Assembly (NCBI GenBank): GCA_946408125.1
Contig: CAMJQW010000009.1
Location: 16,680-80,679, forward strand
Length of the DNA: 64,000 nt
Direction: 5' to 3'
Source: an uncultured Fibrobacter sp.
Lineage (GTDB): Bacteria; Fibrobacterota; Fibrobacteria; Fibrobacterales; Fibrobacteraceae
Shown here: positions 9,401 to 16,794 of the stretch, in pieces
How the letters are laid out: each line of letters opens with the position of its first letter
Numbering within the stretch: the stretch's first letter is position 1
The notes under the pieces: model-generated
The model's database searches: none
Seen by the model: only the letters and a program-made list of their open reading frames with translations
Told to the model about the DNA's origin: nothing
Made by a program: the position numbers and the translations under genes

Positions 9401-9481
9401 CTTGTCGTCAGAACTGGAACACGCCACCGTCATAACAGCCATGGCGGCAGCCCCCAAAATCTTGTTCATCGCTCCTTTCAT
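6473..9481 (-). CDS. Surface lipoprotein with N-module and three tandem FISUMP domains
   Basis: 1002 residues. The lipobox is TVAC (Cys21, or Cys17 if translation begins at the second ATG at 9469). The shared N-module covers about 35-285, followed by a Ser linker. Three FISUMP domains lie near 320-500, 545-750 and 785-1002. Each opens with YKTVK(L/I)G-x-Q-(I/V)-WMA-(E/Q)-NLN, continues with a CYND/CYDD and GRLYTW core and CPDGW/CPSDW/CPNGW, and ends (S/I/P)VRC or IRC. Ser-rich spacers separate them. The start lies 4 bases downstream of the regulator stop, so this is the first lipoprotein of cassette 2. Domain function is not established; exposure at the cell surface is inferred. Confidence 0.9.
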   Translation of the reverse strand: MKGAMNKILGAAAMAVMTVACSSSDDKDVAGGASGDMGIVANVITGDAQKGPFVKGSAVTVQGIDCKTLQLTDEHFEGEVKSDKGDFAVKDVSLKSTCALFEVTGLYRSEITGKKSSKELTLRALTDLKDRENVNINILTNLEYERLLHLVTEKGKTFAEAKTQAEQEVLAAFDIAGGFEEFENLNIFESGDENAALLAVSVMMQAETDDAGLAKRVEKFADSFAETGEWKDSDTKKAISDWAAGAIAGNGLDSIRKNVEAWNDGDKVAAFEKFIEAYADGDSIVLSSSSFRSSSSTSVEDLSSSSAKADGSEYDATANALKDLRNGQVYKTVKLGEQIWMAENLNFETDSSFCYNDSAENCAKYGRLYTWTAATSACPDGWNLPSEADFAALVKAVGGEDGAATKLKSTSGWSDKDGKSGNGTDAFGFSALPAGIGNPGYYGKGLDTYFWGSTECGSEGVPETGNGCASTMSMDYDDVDVSLKSYAAKDLWLSVRCVMEDGETVPESSSGVTPQSSSGETSVSSSSSVTLAVPCKTETEDNCEYGTLTDERDGQTYKTVKIGDQVWMAQNLNYADSAKTPSLLGRSWCYNDSSKNCEKYGRLYTWAAAMDSVETGCGYSESGTGCYRTTDVQGICPSDWHLPSFDEWKVLYVYAGEEYISGRTLKSKKGWKDDGNGFDDYGFSAIPAGEKDSYRFYDEGMHASFWSSSEFDWYASEEAYYLDLSYSNLHAEIPTYVKYHARSIRCIKDGSASTLSSSSSGNSGDALNFDWSVSKESYLNPKINYDTFVDDRDGKTYKTVKIGKQVWMAENLNYADSVKTPSLKKQSWCYDDDEAHCDVAGRLYTWAAAIDSVALAMDKDNPQNCGSMGPCELPEKVQGICPNGWHLPSKDEWGIMLAESSENPLRANAKYFKSSIGWCGDEKSTDDFGFSALPAGYVNIFGFSVEDEHAYRNAGYTSYWWSADEDSDGLNGGVMSIQCIDKNAEVSDAAKVAGNPVRCVKD

Positions 9482-9485
9482 TTCC

Positions 9486-10334
9486 TTAACCCTTTTTTGT
9501 TTTTAAATCTTTCTTGGTTTCGATCCGCTTGCTCAACGGGAACAGCTGCATATTCATGCGGTACACGCGCTCCGTCTCGTCATCTTCGGTCGCGATCGCC
9601 ACGACGCGGCGGTAAAAATCCGCCATTTCCTTGCGAATGCGCTCGTACGAGCGTTCCGTAAGGCCGAGCACGAACCCGGACATGGTGCGCTCGGATAGCG
9701 GCAAGTCGATGGCATTGATTGCGAATTCTCCCATCTGGCGTTGCAGTTCGCGCGCCGCCACGGGCACGACATCCAAGTCGCCCATTGTAATCGTCTTGTC
9801 CGTCTGGTGGTAGTTTCCGTCCCTGTCCCTCTTCAGGAGTTTCAGTTTTACCAGGAAGTTCAGAGTCTCAGTCACCTCGGCCGCGGTAATCGACGGGCTG
9901 CAGGCGCGCGCCATCTCGAGAGGCTTGGCACCCGGCATATGCGGGGCGAGCTCACGCAGCACCGGATTCTTCCACGACTTGAAATAGTCGAATTCGTCGT
10001 TGCCCAGCACGCGCATCTTGTGCGCCTTCGCGAGCGCACAGCGTTCCTCGAAAGCGGCACGCTTCGCCTTGTCGCTTTTCGCGTGCGCATACGAGACCAT
10101 CAGCACAAAGTAGGTCTGTTCGTAACCAGCGAGTCCCATGGCGCTCGCGACGGAACCCGCAGAACCGACACTCAGGTTCTTCTTGCCCTCGCAAACGTAC
10201 TTCAGGAACACCGCCGACGAGAATCCGGCATCCTGAGCAAACTTCTGCCACGAGAACACGGAACTGCGCTTGCGTTCTTCGTAGTAGTCCAGGATATACT
10301 TTCGGTAATCCGTGTATTCAACGATTTCCTTCAT
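9486..10334 (-). CDS. TIGR02147 family transcriptional regulator, cassette 2
   Basis: 282 residues; very similar throughout to the regulator at 3138. It has MKEIVEYTDYRKYILDYY, the FLKYVCEGKKNLS helix region, LAGYEQTYFVLMVSYAHAK, and the C-terminal MNMQLFPLSKR. The high identity points to a fairly recent duplication. TATATT ends 7 bases before ATG 10334 and there is no Shine-Dalgarno site. It is followed after 4 bases by the triple-FISUMP lipoprotein and then the lipoprotein ending at 4137. Confidence 0.9.
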   Translation of the reverse strand: MKEIVEYTDYRKYILDYYEERKRSSVFSWQKFAQDAGFSSAVFLKYVCEGKKNLSVGSAGSVASAMGLAGYEQTYFVLMVSYAHAKSDKAKRAAFEERCALAKAHKMRVLGNDEFDYFKSWKNPVLRELAPHMPGAKPLEMARACSPSITAAEVTETLNFLVKLKLLKRDRDGNYHQTDKTITMGDLDVVPVAARELQRQMGEFAINAIDLPLSERTMSGFVLGLTERSYERIRKEMADFYRRVVAIATEDDETERVYRMNMQLFPLSKRIETKKDLKTKKG

Positions 10335-10398
10335 AGGTACAAATATACCTACATTTTGATGATTTAGGACATAAATGTGGCGATTTTAGCTAAATTTT
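10335..10398 (-). promoter_or_regulatory. Upstream region of regulator 2: leaderless-type -10 and shared GGCGATTTTA element
   Basis: TATATT (minus, 10347-10342) lies 7 bases from ATG. GGCGATTTTAGCTAAATTT (plus orientation, 10379-10397) matches 16 of 19 bases at 14075-14093 upstream of regulator 3. A related AGCTAAATTT core lies upstream of regulator 1. Confidence 0.5.
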
Positions 10399-10473
10399 AC
10401 CAATTTTCGAGTTTTTATTAAAAATTTGGCAGTTTGGAATATGACGCCATGTTCTGAGGACATGACCCGGAAT

Positions 10474-10506
10474 ATGAAAATACCCCGCCATTCCTGACGG
10501 GGTATT
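10474..10506 (-). terminator. Intrinsic terminator of the 10527 lipoprotein gene
   Basis: 9-bp stem AATACCCCG/CGGGGTATT followed on the minus strand by TTTT. It lies about 20 bases after the lipoprotein stop. GGAATATGA direct repeats at 10436 and 10469 flank it on one side. Confidence 0.75.
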
Positions 10507-10526
10507 CCTATCCTCCTAACGAAACC

Positions 10527-13136
10527 CTACTCGGGCTTACTCTTGTAGTAAGTATGAATCTCGAAAACGTTTTCGTACACATACCAATGATTGAACACAT
10601 CACCTCTATAGCTCACCACGCTATAAGTAATTATACGATACCTGGCTACTTCAGTTTCTTTCTCATAGATATTTCGATGATACAGACCATCTCCTGTTTG
10701 GGCTCCATAAGTTCCATAAAAGTGGTACCCTTCCACACTATCTTTCCCAGTCAAAGCAAAGCCATGTTCAATCAGAGCGTCCACCAAAGAATCCCTGCGT
10801 TCATCAGCATCAGTCTTGCCTTCAACCTCACATGTTGCCGCGACCGAATCTCTACAAGAGAAAACATCTTGTTGCATAAACCAGAACGTTGTCAGGGAAT
10901 CGTCATTCCAATCGACCTTGTGAACATTAGTTCCGAAATCCTCAATAAAGCCAACTTCTTCCGGAAATTCATTGTCAAATTCGAGAGAGTTGCAATTCAC
11001 CGTCAAATGCTCCTCGTAGCCATCTTCAAGGGAAACAATCTTCAAGTCGTATCCATAATGAGCCCCTAAAAGCATCGTATCAAATCTAACTCTTTGACGG
11101 ACATAAATCTTATACACCAATCCTGCTACGTTCTTGACATAGGCATAAGAAGAATCGCCATTTTGCAAACAAAGCGCTTCATCAATTGGCATTTTCCCAA
11201 CATATTCAAAGCCATGAGCAGAGAGCGCGTCTCCCATCTTGACAAGCAGGGAGTCTTTCTCAGAAAAAGTCAATTCCGTCAATTTAGAAATAACCCAATT
11301 TTTCTGTTTCTCATTTTCAAAGGTCACATAGCTCTGGTATTCATCAAAAAACGACTCCAAGAAAGCGATTTCATCAGGCAATTCCGGGATTGTATCGTGC
11401 TTTACGGGGCTAGAAGAACTGATAAACGGGTTTGTTACAGAACTCGATGAAGCGACGCTGGAAGAGGAACCATCGGAACTTCCCCTCTTCTTTCCTGTTC
11501 CCTTGACGCAGCGGACAGAGAGCGCCCATCCGAGATCGGCCCCATAATACCATATCTCGGAATCCTTTTTCCTAAGTATCACATAATCCACAGTATTGAT
11601 CATATTTCCCACCCCAAAAGTCTCGGTATTAGACGATGTCCAAAAATCAGTCAAGGAATCCAGCCCCACATAATTTTCGCCATCAAACATACCTGCAGGC
11701 ATAGCATTGAATCCAAACTTGTCCGTACCGTACTGCCTTTCCCAATCATCGTCCCAGTAATACGACTGCAAACTATACGCAACAGAATCTTCATGGCTGT
11801 TATCTCTAGCGTATTCCACAAGGTCCATCCATTCTCCCTTATCCGGCAAATGCCATCCATCGGGGCACACACCTTGACGGGGATAGAAATCACTCTTCAA
11901 AGTGCATTTATAGAAGTACTTGCCACATTCTTCGCTTGTCGTATCCAAAGCAATGTCCCAGTCATACAGGCGGCCATACTTTTCGCAATTCTTCTCGTCG
12001 TCGCCATAGCAGAGGCTACCTTCAGCAGCATAGTTGAGGTTCTCCGCCATCCAGACCTGATTACCAATCCGGACCGTCTTGTATTCCTTTCCATCACGGG
12101 AATCCTTCATGGTGCCAAAAGATTTTCCGGACGAATCCTGGTTCGAACTGCTGCTCGATACAGGTTCCTCACCCGGAATATGCCAGCGTCCGCTTTCACA
12201 CACGAAATACTCGTTGTACAGCTTACTCAACTTGTTCACGTTGCGCTTGGTCTCGTTTTCGCGCTTGTCGTTACAGGCGCCGAGGCCGTAATTATTCCAC
12301 CAGAAGTTCGTGACATACTTTTCAAACGCGGGCACGGTATCGGCATATTTCCAGCCTTCCACATTCTTGCGCACGGTATTCAGCGAGCCCTTGAGGTCGG
12401 CATCGCATGCCCAGTCCGCAATCGCGGTCTTGGTATCGGCATCGTCCCAGCTACCGCCTTCGGCAAGCGCGATACTGAATTCGCCCATGCGTTCGGTGAG
12501 GCCCGCCACATCCACGTCGCTCTGCAGCAGCACGCTCACCGCCAGGAGCGCCGCGTTCCCGTCGCCCGTCTTGAAGATGTTCAGATCTTCGGATTCGGCA
12601 AATTCGCCCTCGATTGCAAACGACGCGAAGACTTCGCTTTCGGCCTGCGCCTTCGCATCGGCAATAGGCATTTTCTTGTCGGCCACGAGATACGACACGC
12701 GTTCGTATTCCAGGTGCGTGAGCAAGTTGATGTTCACCGTCTTGCGGTTAGACAAGTCCGTCAGGGCGCGGAGCGTTACCGGAGCCGCGGACTTCTTTCC
12801 GGAAATCTCGTCGCGGTAGTAGCCCGACGCTTCAAGAATCGCGTACTGCGACTTGAGATTGATATCCTTGATGGCGAAGTCGCCCTTGTCGCTCTTGATG
12901 GAGCCCTTGAAGCTCTTGCCCGTCTGCTTGAGCGTAATGCCGTCGAGTTCCTGCACAGTCACGGCCGAACCCGTCACGAACGGGCCCTTCTGCGACACGC
13001 CGGCCACTTCCCAGTCCGTGACCGCGGTGATGCCTTCCGCTTCTTCGCTCGTTCCGGCGGTATCTTTGCCCGCATCGGAACAGGCGGCCATGAAAATCGT
13101 TCCTAACGCGAACGCCGGCAGAATCCATCTTTTCAT
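10527..13136 (-). CDS. Surface lipoprotein with N-module, one FISUMP domain and two LP-type C-terminal repeats
   Basis: 869 residues from ATG 13136, which gives the typical lipoprotein signal MKRWILPAFALG ... MAAC (Cys19) and has AAAAGGA 7 bases upstream. ATG 13160 is an alternative that adds 8 residues. The N-module is nearly identical to that of the lipoprotein at 790 (EVAGVSQKGPFVTGSAVTV). A FISUMP domain lies at about 340-545 (YKTVRIGNQVWMAENLNY ... LSVRCVKG). A Ser linker and two copies of the unit seen in the 790 protein follow (ELPDEIAFLES near 584, EFPEEVGFIED near 722). It is the second gene of cassette 3. The two proteins are probably duplicates that differ by a FISUMP insertion or loss. 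Confidence 0.85.
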   Translation of the reverse strand: MKRWILPAFALGTIFMAACSDAGKDTAGTSEEAEGITAVTDWEVAGVSQKGPFVTGSAVTVQELDGITLKQTGKSFKGSIKSDKGDFAIKDINLKSQYAILEASGYYRDEISGKKSAAPVTLRALTDLSNRKTVNINLLTHLEYERVSYLVADKKMPIADAKAQAESEVFASFAIEGEFAESEDLNIFKTGDGNAALLAVSVLLQSDVDVAGLTERMGEFSIALAEGGSWDDADTKTAIADWACDADLKGSLNTVRKNVEGWKYADTVPAFEKYVTNFWWNNYGLGACNDKRENETKRNVNKLSKLYNEYFVCESGRWHIPGEEPVSSSSSNQDSSGKSFGTMKDSRDGKEYKTVRIGNQVWMAENLNYAAEGSLCYGDDEKNCEKYGRLYDWDIALDTTSEECGKYFYKCTLKSDFYPRQGVCPDGWHLPDKGEWMDLVEYARDNSHEDSVAYSLQSYYWDDDWERQYGTDKFGFNAMPAGMFDGENYVGLDSLTDFWTSSNTETFGVGNMINTVDYVILRKKDSEIWYYGADLGWALSVRCVKGTGKKRGSSDGSSSSVASSSSVTNPFISSSSPVKHDTIPELPDEIAFLESFFDEYQSYVTFENEKQKNWVISKLTELTFSEKDSLLVKMGDALSAHGFEYVGKMPIDEALCLQNGDSSYAYVKNVAGLVYKIYVRQRVRFDTMLLGAHYGYDLKIVSLEDGYEEHLTVNCNSLEFDNEFPEEVGFIEDFGTNVHKVDWNDDSLTTFWFMQQDVFSCRDSVAATCEVEGKTDADERRDSLVDALIEHGFALTGKDSVEGYHFYGTYGAQTGDGLYHRNIYEKETEVARYRIITYSVVSYRGDVFNHWYVYENVFEIHTYYKSKPE

Positions 13137-13163
13137 ATTCAAGTCCTTTTTATCAAACATACT

Positions 13164-14018
13164 TTATTCTCCTTTGTCCGGCGTTACCTGGACTCCGTTT
13201 AAATTCTCTGTCAGCGGGAAAAACTGGAAATTGAGTCTGCAAACCTTATCCGGATGCTTTTCGTCCGCAACCATCGAGACGATCCTCTTGCGGCATTGCG
13301 CAATTTCTTCAACGACCTTCGCGTAGGTCTCGGCAGTCACGCCCATCGTGATTCCGCTGAAATGCCTCTCCGAAATCGGCAGCTTGTCAAGTGCCTCGAG
13401 TGCGAACTCGCCCATCTGGCGCAACAGGGAATGCACGGCGACAGCGACCACGTTCAGGCGGCCCGTAGTCAGCGAGCGATTCGTCTGGTGGTAACGTCCC
13501 TTGATATCGCGCGTCAGGAGCCCCGACTTCATCAGAAAACTGAGGCTCGCGCTCACGTCCGCCGCCGAGATCGCAGGGCGACACGCCTTCGCCATCTCGT
13601 GAGGTTTTGCACCCGGCATCGCGACCGCAAGCTCGCGCACCACGGAATGCTTCCATGTCTCATAGAAAGTGTACAAGTCGCTGCCCAGGATTTTCACATG
13701 GTGGGCGTCGCTCAGCGCACGCATCTCCTCGATGCACTTCTTTTTCTGCTGTTCCGTCTTTGCGTTTTCGTAACGCACCATCAAGATAAAATAGTCGTAC
13801 TCGAAGCCGAGCAACCCCATGGCAAGCGCCGTCTTCTTGGCCCCCTCTTCCAATAGGCGGGTCTTGCCGTCACAAACAAGCTTCAAGTACGACCCCGAGG
13901 CAAAGCCGGCGAGCCTCGCAAATTCGCGCCAGGTAAATGCGGAACTACGCTTGCGTTCGCTGTAGTAATCCAGAATGTACTGGCGATAGTCCTTGTATTC
14001 GACAACCGATTTCATCAT
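13164..14018 (-). CDS. TIGR02147 family transcriptional regulator, cassette 3
   Basis: 284 residues from ATG 14018 (MMKSVVEYKDYRQ). ATG 14015 aligns exactly with the paralogues, but 14018 lies 6 bases after TATTTT, matching the spacing of the other two genes. An upstream in-frame ATG at 14063 is not conserved. It is more diverged than the other two regulators: FARLAGFASGSYLKLVCDGK, LLGFEYDYFILMVRYENAK, LNFQFFPLTENL. The FTWREFARLAGF segment is the likely recognition region (inference). The lipoprotein follows within 30 bases. Confidence 0.88.
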   Translation of the reverse strand: MMKSVVEYKDYRQYILDYYSERKRSSAFTWREFARLAGFASGSYLKLVCDGKTRLLEEGAKKTALAMGLLGFEYDYFILMVRYENAKTEQQKKKCIEEMRALSDAHHVKILGSDLYTFYETWKHSVVRELAVAMPGAKPHEMAKACRPAISAADVSASLSFLMKSGLLTRDIKGRYHQTNRSLTTGRLNVVAVAVHSLLRQMGEFALEALDKLPISERHFSGITMGVTAETYAKVVEEIAQCRKRIVSMVADEKHPDKVCRLNFQFFPLTENLNGVQVTPDKGE

Positions 14019-14187
14019 GACAATAAAATAGATTATCTCTCCGCCGCATGCAACATTTTTCAAAAAACATAATTGGCGATTTTAAGCAAATTTCAACATT
14101 TTTGTCTATCCGCAAAATATTTTTTGCGTTTCATAAAACAAAAATGCAAGGATATAAAACAAAACGCGCAAAGCATAAAACAAAAAT
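14019..14187 (-). promoter_or_regulatory. Upstream region of regulator 3: -10, shared element, palindrome and three 21-bp-spaced repeats
   Basis: TATTTT (minus, 14030-14025) is 6 bases from ATG 14018. The shared element GGCGATTTTAAGCAAATTT lies at 14075-14093. CGCAAAA-tatt-TTTTGCG forms a palindrome at 14111-14128. ATAAAACAAAA occurs at 14133, 14154 and 14175, exactly 21 bases apart, which is two helical turns. This phasing suggests a protein-binding array on one DNA face (inference). Confidence 0.5.
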
Positions 14188-14207
14188 CCCCCGGCGATTG
14201 CCGAGGG
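14181..14207 (-). terminator. Intrinsic terminator of the decarboxylase operon
   Basis: Minus-strand hairpin CCCTCGGC-AATC-GCCGGGGG (one G-U pair) followed by ATTTTTG, downstream of the beta-subunit stop at 14258. Confidence 0.7.
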
Positions 14208-14223
14208 AATTCCTTTGCTCAAA

Positions 14224-14247
14224 GATCCCCGCCTTCGCGGGGATGAC
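14224..14247. repeat. Dispersed palindromic ATCCCCG...CGGGGAT repeat
   Basis: ATCCCCGC-CTTC-GCGGGGAT followed by GACA. The same arrangement with different inner bases is found at 61680 (also followed by GACA). It is probably a short interspersed palindromic repeat used as a terminator-like element. Confidence 0.65.
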
Positions 14248-14257
14248 ATATTGGCGA

Positions 14258-15418
14258 CTAGCTCAAGCGGCTAATCATGTAGCCAGCGCAAACTGCAGTA
14301 CCGATAACGCCGGCCACGTTCGGGCCCATGGCGTGCATCAGCAAGAAGTTCTGCGGGTCATACTTGGCACCTTCCACCTGGGAAACACGTGCGGCCATCG
14401 GCACGGCGGACACGCCAGCAGAACCGATAAGCGGGTTCACGGGGTTCTTGGGAGTGCACTTGTTCATGATCTTGGCAAGGAAGAGGCCTGCAGCGGTCGA
14501 GAAACCGAAGGCCACCACACCCATAGCGATAATCATGAGGGTCTGCGGACGGAGGAAGATGTCTGCAGACATCGTGAGGCCCACGGAAGTACCGAGGAAG
14601 ATAGTCACGATGTTCATGAGTTCGTTAGAGGAGGTCTTCACCAGGCGTTCGACAACGCCGGCTTCCTTGAAGATGTTACCGAGCATGAGCATGATGATAA
14701 GAGCAGAAGCATCGGGCACCACGAGGATGCACACGATCATCACCATCACGGCAAACACGATGCGTTCGGCCTTGGACACCTTGCGCAGAGCCTTCATACG
14801 GATCTTGCGTTCCTTGTCGTTGGTCATGAGGCGCATGATAGGCGGCTGGATCAGCGGAACGAGGGCCATGTAAGTGTAAGCTGCCACGGCGATAGGTCCG
14901 ATGAGGTGCTTTGCTAATTTGTTTGCAGTAAAGATGGAGGTCGGACCGTCGGCACCGCCGATGATACCGATAGAGGCTGCTTCACCGAGAGTAAAGCCAC
15001 CGAAAGCCACAGCGCAGAACATGGTCGCAAACACGCCGAACTGAGCGCCACCGCCGAGGAGCAGTGTACGCGGGTTAGCGATAAGCGGTCCGAAGTCCGT
15101 CATGGCACCCACGCCCAAGAAGATGATGGGCGGGAAGAGTTCCAGGTGGATACCCTGGCTGATGTAGTAATAGAGGCCGGCAGTCGGGGTAAACATACCT
15201 TCGATGCTCCAGCCGCCATCGTAGAATCCCGCACTCGGGATGTTCACCGCCAATGCGCCGAGCGAAATCGGCAAGAGCAGCAGCGGCTCATACTTTTTGA
15301 CAATCGCCAAGTACATCAGCACGAAACTCACGATCCACATAATCACCATGGGGCCGGTGACATATGCGAATCCGGTATCGCACGCGAACTCGACGACCGA
15401 ATTTAAGAGTGAACTCAT
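14258..15418 (-). CDS. oadB: Sodium-translocating decarboxylase, beta subunit
   Basis: 386 residues, about ten hydrophobic segments. This is the membrane carboxybiotin decarboxylase that couples CO2 release from carboxybiotin to Na+ export (OadB/MmdB/GcdB family). Family stretches visible are [35 protein letters not shown] and [15 protein letters not shown]; the GGADGPT segment belongs to the conserved Na+ and proton path. Length is normal for the shorter beta subunits. Last gene of a gamma-carrier-beta operon. The substrate cannot be fixed because the carboxyltransferase is not here; methylmalonyl-CoA or oxaloacetate are the obvious options. Confidence 0.92.
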   Translation of the reverse strand: MSSLLNSVVEFACDTGFAYVTGPMVIMWIVSFVLMYLAIVKKYEPLLLLPISLGALAVNIPSAGFYDGGWSIEGMFTPTAGLYYYISQGIHLELFPPIIFLGVGAMTDFGPLIANPRTLLLGGGAQFGVFATMFCAVAFGGFTLGEAASIGIIGGADGPTSIFTANKLAKHLIGPIAVAAYTYMALVPLIQPPIMRLMTNDKERKIRMKALRKVSKAERIVFAVMVMIVCILVVPDASALIIMLMLGNIFKEAGVVERLVKTSSNELMNIVTIFLGTSVGLTMSADIFLRPQTLMIIAMGVVAFGFSTAAGLFLAKIMNKCTPKNPVNPLIGSAGVSAVPMAARVSQVEGAKYDPQNFLLMHAMGPNVAGVIGTAVCAGYMISRLS

Positions 15419-15431
15419 TTATCTGTACCTC

Positions 15432-15791
15432 TTAGGCGATGGTCATCAGGGTCTGGCCGTCGACGACGGTATCGGTTTCCTTGACGGAGATGGAGTTGAC
15501 GGTGCCAGCGCACGGAGCGACGACCGGGTTTTCCATCTTGAGGGCTTCGATGATAGCCACTTCCTGGTTGGCTTCAACCTTGTCGCCAACCTTGACCTTC
15601 AGCTTGAACACGGAACCGGCGAGCGGGCACTTCACTTCGGTGCCACCGGCAGCGGCGGGAGCTGCAGCAGGAGCGGCAGCGGGGGCAGCGGCGACCGGAG
15701 CAGCGGGAGCTGCGGCAACGGCGGAATCAAGAACTTCAACTTCGACGTCGTAGGTCTTGCCTTCGAAACTGATACGGACTGTTTTCTTCAT
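15432..15791 (-). CDS. Biotin carboxyl carrier protein of the decarboxylase
   Basis: 119 residues. A short N-terminal beta segment is followed by an Ala/Pro-rich hinge (about 25-50) and a biotinyl/lipoyl domain. The biotin site is EALKMENPV, with acceptor Lys85. The usual motif is (E/A)AMKM, so a Leu replaces the first Met. It carries carboxyl groups from the carboxyltransferase to the beta subunit. It lies between gamma and beta genes, 13 bases before beta. Confidence 0.93.
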   Translation of the reverse strand: MKKTVRISFEGKTYDVEVEVLDSAVAAAPAAPVAAAPAAAPAAAPAAAGGTEVKCPLAGSVFKLKVKVGDKVEANQEVAIIEALKMENPVVAPCAGTVNSISVKETDTVVDGQTLMTIA

Positions 15792-15837
15792 TTTGATTTT
15801 TCCTGGCTTTAAGCCTGTTAAGTTTTAAAAGTTTACC

Positions 15838-16689
15838 TTACTTGACAATCGTCCAAGCAGGGGAGTTAATGTTTCTGTAGGCGGTCACGCGGCAGGGCTG
15901 ACCGATGGCCTGGGTCGCAGCGGCAGTCACCAGGGCAAGGAACTGATCGTTGGTCATGCCGGGGTGTTCTTCCAGGGCGGCCACGGCGGCAATGCCGAGG
16001 AAGGCCTGGAGCTGCTTGTTGGTGAAGCCCGGGTGGACGCTCTTGGCGTTCGGATCCCAGTCACAGTGGGCCGGGGCGATCGTCTTGGGAGCGGCAGCGG
16101 CTGCCGGAGCGGCCTTGACCGCGGGGGCAGGAGCCTTGTCCTTGTTGAGGCCGAGCTTGGCCATGATGAAGTTCATGAGGTAGCAAAGCACCGTGAGGCC
16201 CACGATGACGCACATCACCACGATAAGGCCGGTCGCCTGAAATTCAACCAGGGAGCCAATGCCGAACGTGTCAGAGTCGCCCTTGCAGCCCTGTTCGGTG
16301 GAGTATTCGCCCTTGCAGTAGGTGGACCCGAGCTTCGCCTTCGCGATGGGGAGCACCTTATGGCCGGCGGCGTTTTCGATGGAATCGCGCACGTCGCGGG
16401 CAAGAACGGCCTGATCGTATGTCTTGTAGAGAACCGCATGGTTACCGGCGTGGGTTTCCACGATCTTGTAAACCATGTCATCGCTCATACCCGGCATGGT
16501 AAGCTGCGCCTGGACCTGGGCGGCGTCGGAGGGGAGCATAAGTCCGAGCTGTTCGTCGAACTTGCCCTTCTTGGCTGCCGGTTCGCTTGCAACGATAGCC
16601 GGTTGCTGCACAGCCGGTTCAACCACGGGAGCTTCGGCGGGGGCCGGGGCTACTGCGGAATCAGCTGCATTCTGTACTGTTTCATTCAT
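15838..16689 (-). CDS. Sodium-translocating decarboxylase, gamma-type subunit with long extensions
   Basis: 283 residues, much longer than typical OadG (about 80-100). There is one membrane segment (about 147-172, FQATGLIVVMCVIVGLTVLC) preceded by an acidic/Ala-rich N-terminal region of about 140 residues. A Lys/Ala/Pro linker and a C-terminal domain follow (HPGFTNKQLQAFLGIAAVAAL, repeated as HPGMTNDQFLALV; end NINSPAWTIVK). The C-terminal part resembles small subunits of methylmalonyl-CoA decarboxylases (family recollection). It probably anchors the soluble carboxyltransferase to the beta subunit. First gene of the operon. Confidence 0.75.
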   Translation of the reverse strand: MNETVQNAADSAVAPAPAEAPVVEPAVQQPAIVASEPAAKKGKFDEQLGLMLPSDAAQVQAQLTMPGMSDDMVYKIVETHAGNHAVLYKTYDQAVLARDVRDSIENAAGHKVLPIAKAKLGSTYCKGEYSTEQGCKGDSDTFGIGSLVEFQATGLIVVMCVIVGLTVLCYLMNFIMAKLGLNKDKAPAPAVKAAPAAAAAPKTIAPAHCDWDPNAKSVHPGFTNKQLQAFLGIAAVAALEEHPGMTNDQFLALVTAAATQAIGQPCRVTAYRNINSPAWTIVK

Positions 16690-16744
16690 ATAGGAATGTG
16701 TCCATTTAATTAAGTGAACTGTTTGATAAAAATCAACGCGGGAG

Positions 16745-16750
16745 AATATA
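16745..16750 (-). promoter_or_regulatory. Putative -10 of the decarboxylase operon
   Basis: TATATT on the minus strand, followed by a leader of about 55 bases before ATG 16689. No convincing -35 was found. An inverted repeat ATTGGC-GGGG-GCCAAT lies just upstream. Confidence 0.35.
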
Positions 16751-16794
16751 GCAATTGGCGGGGGCCAATAAACGGAGGACGAGGGGTAAGGGGG

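Noticed and set aside
14225..14244. Insertion-sequence end
   Set aside because: The short palindrome is present without a transposase, target duplication or partner end; it fits a dispersed terminator-like repeat better.
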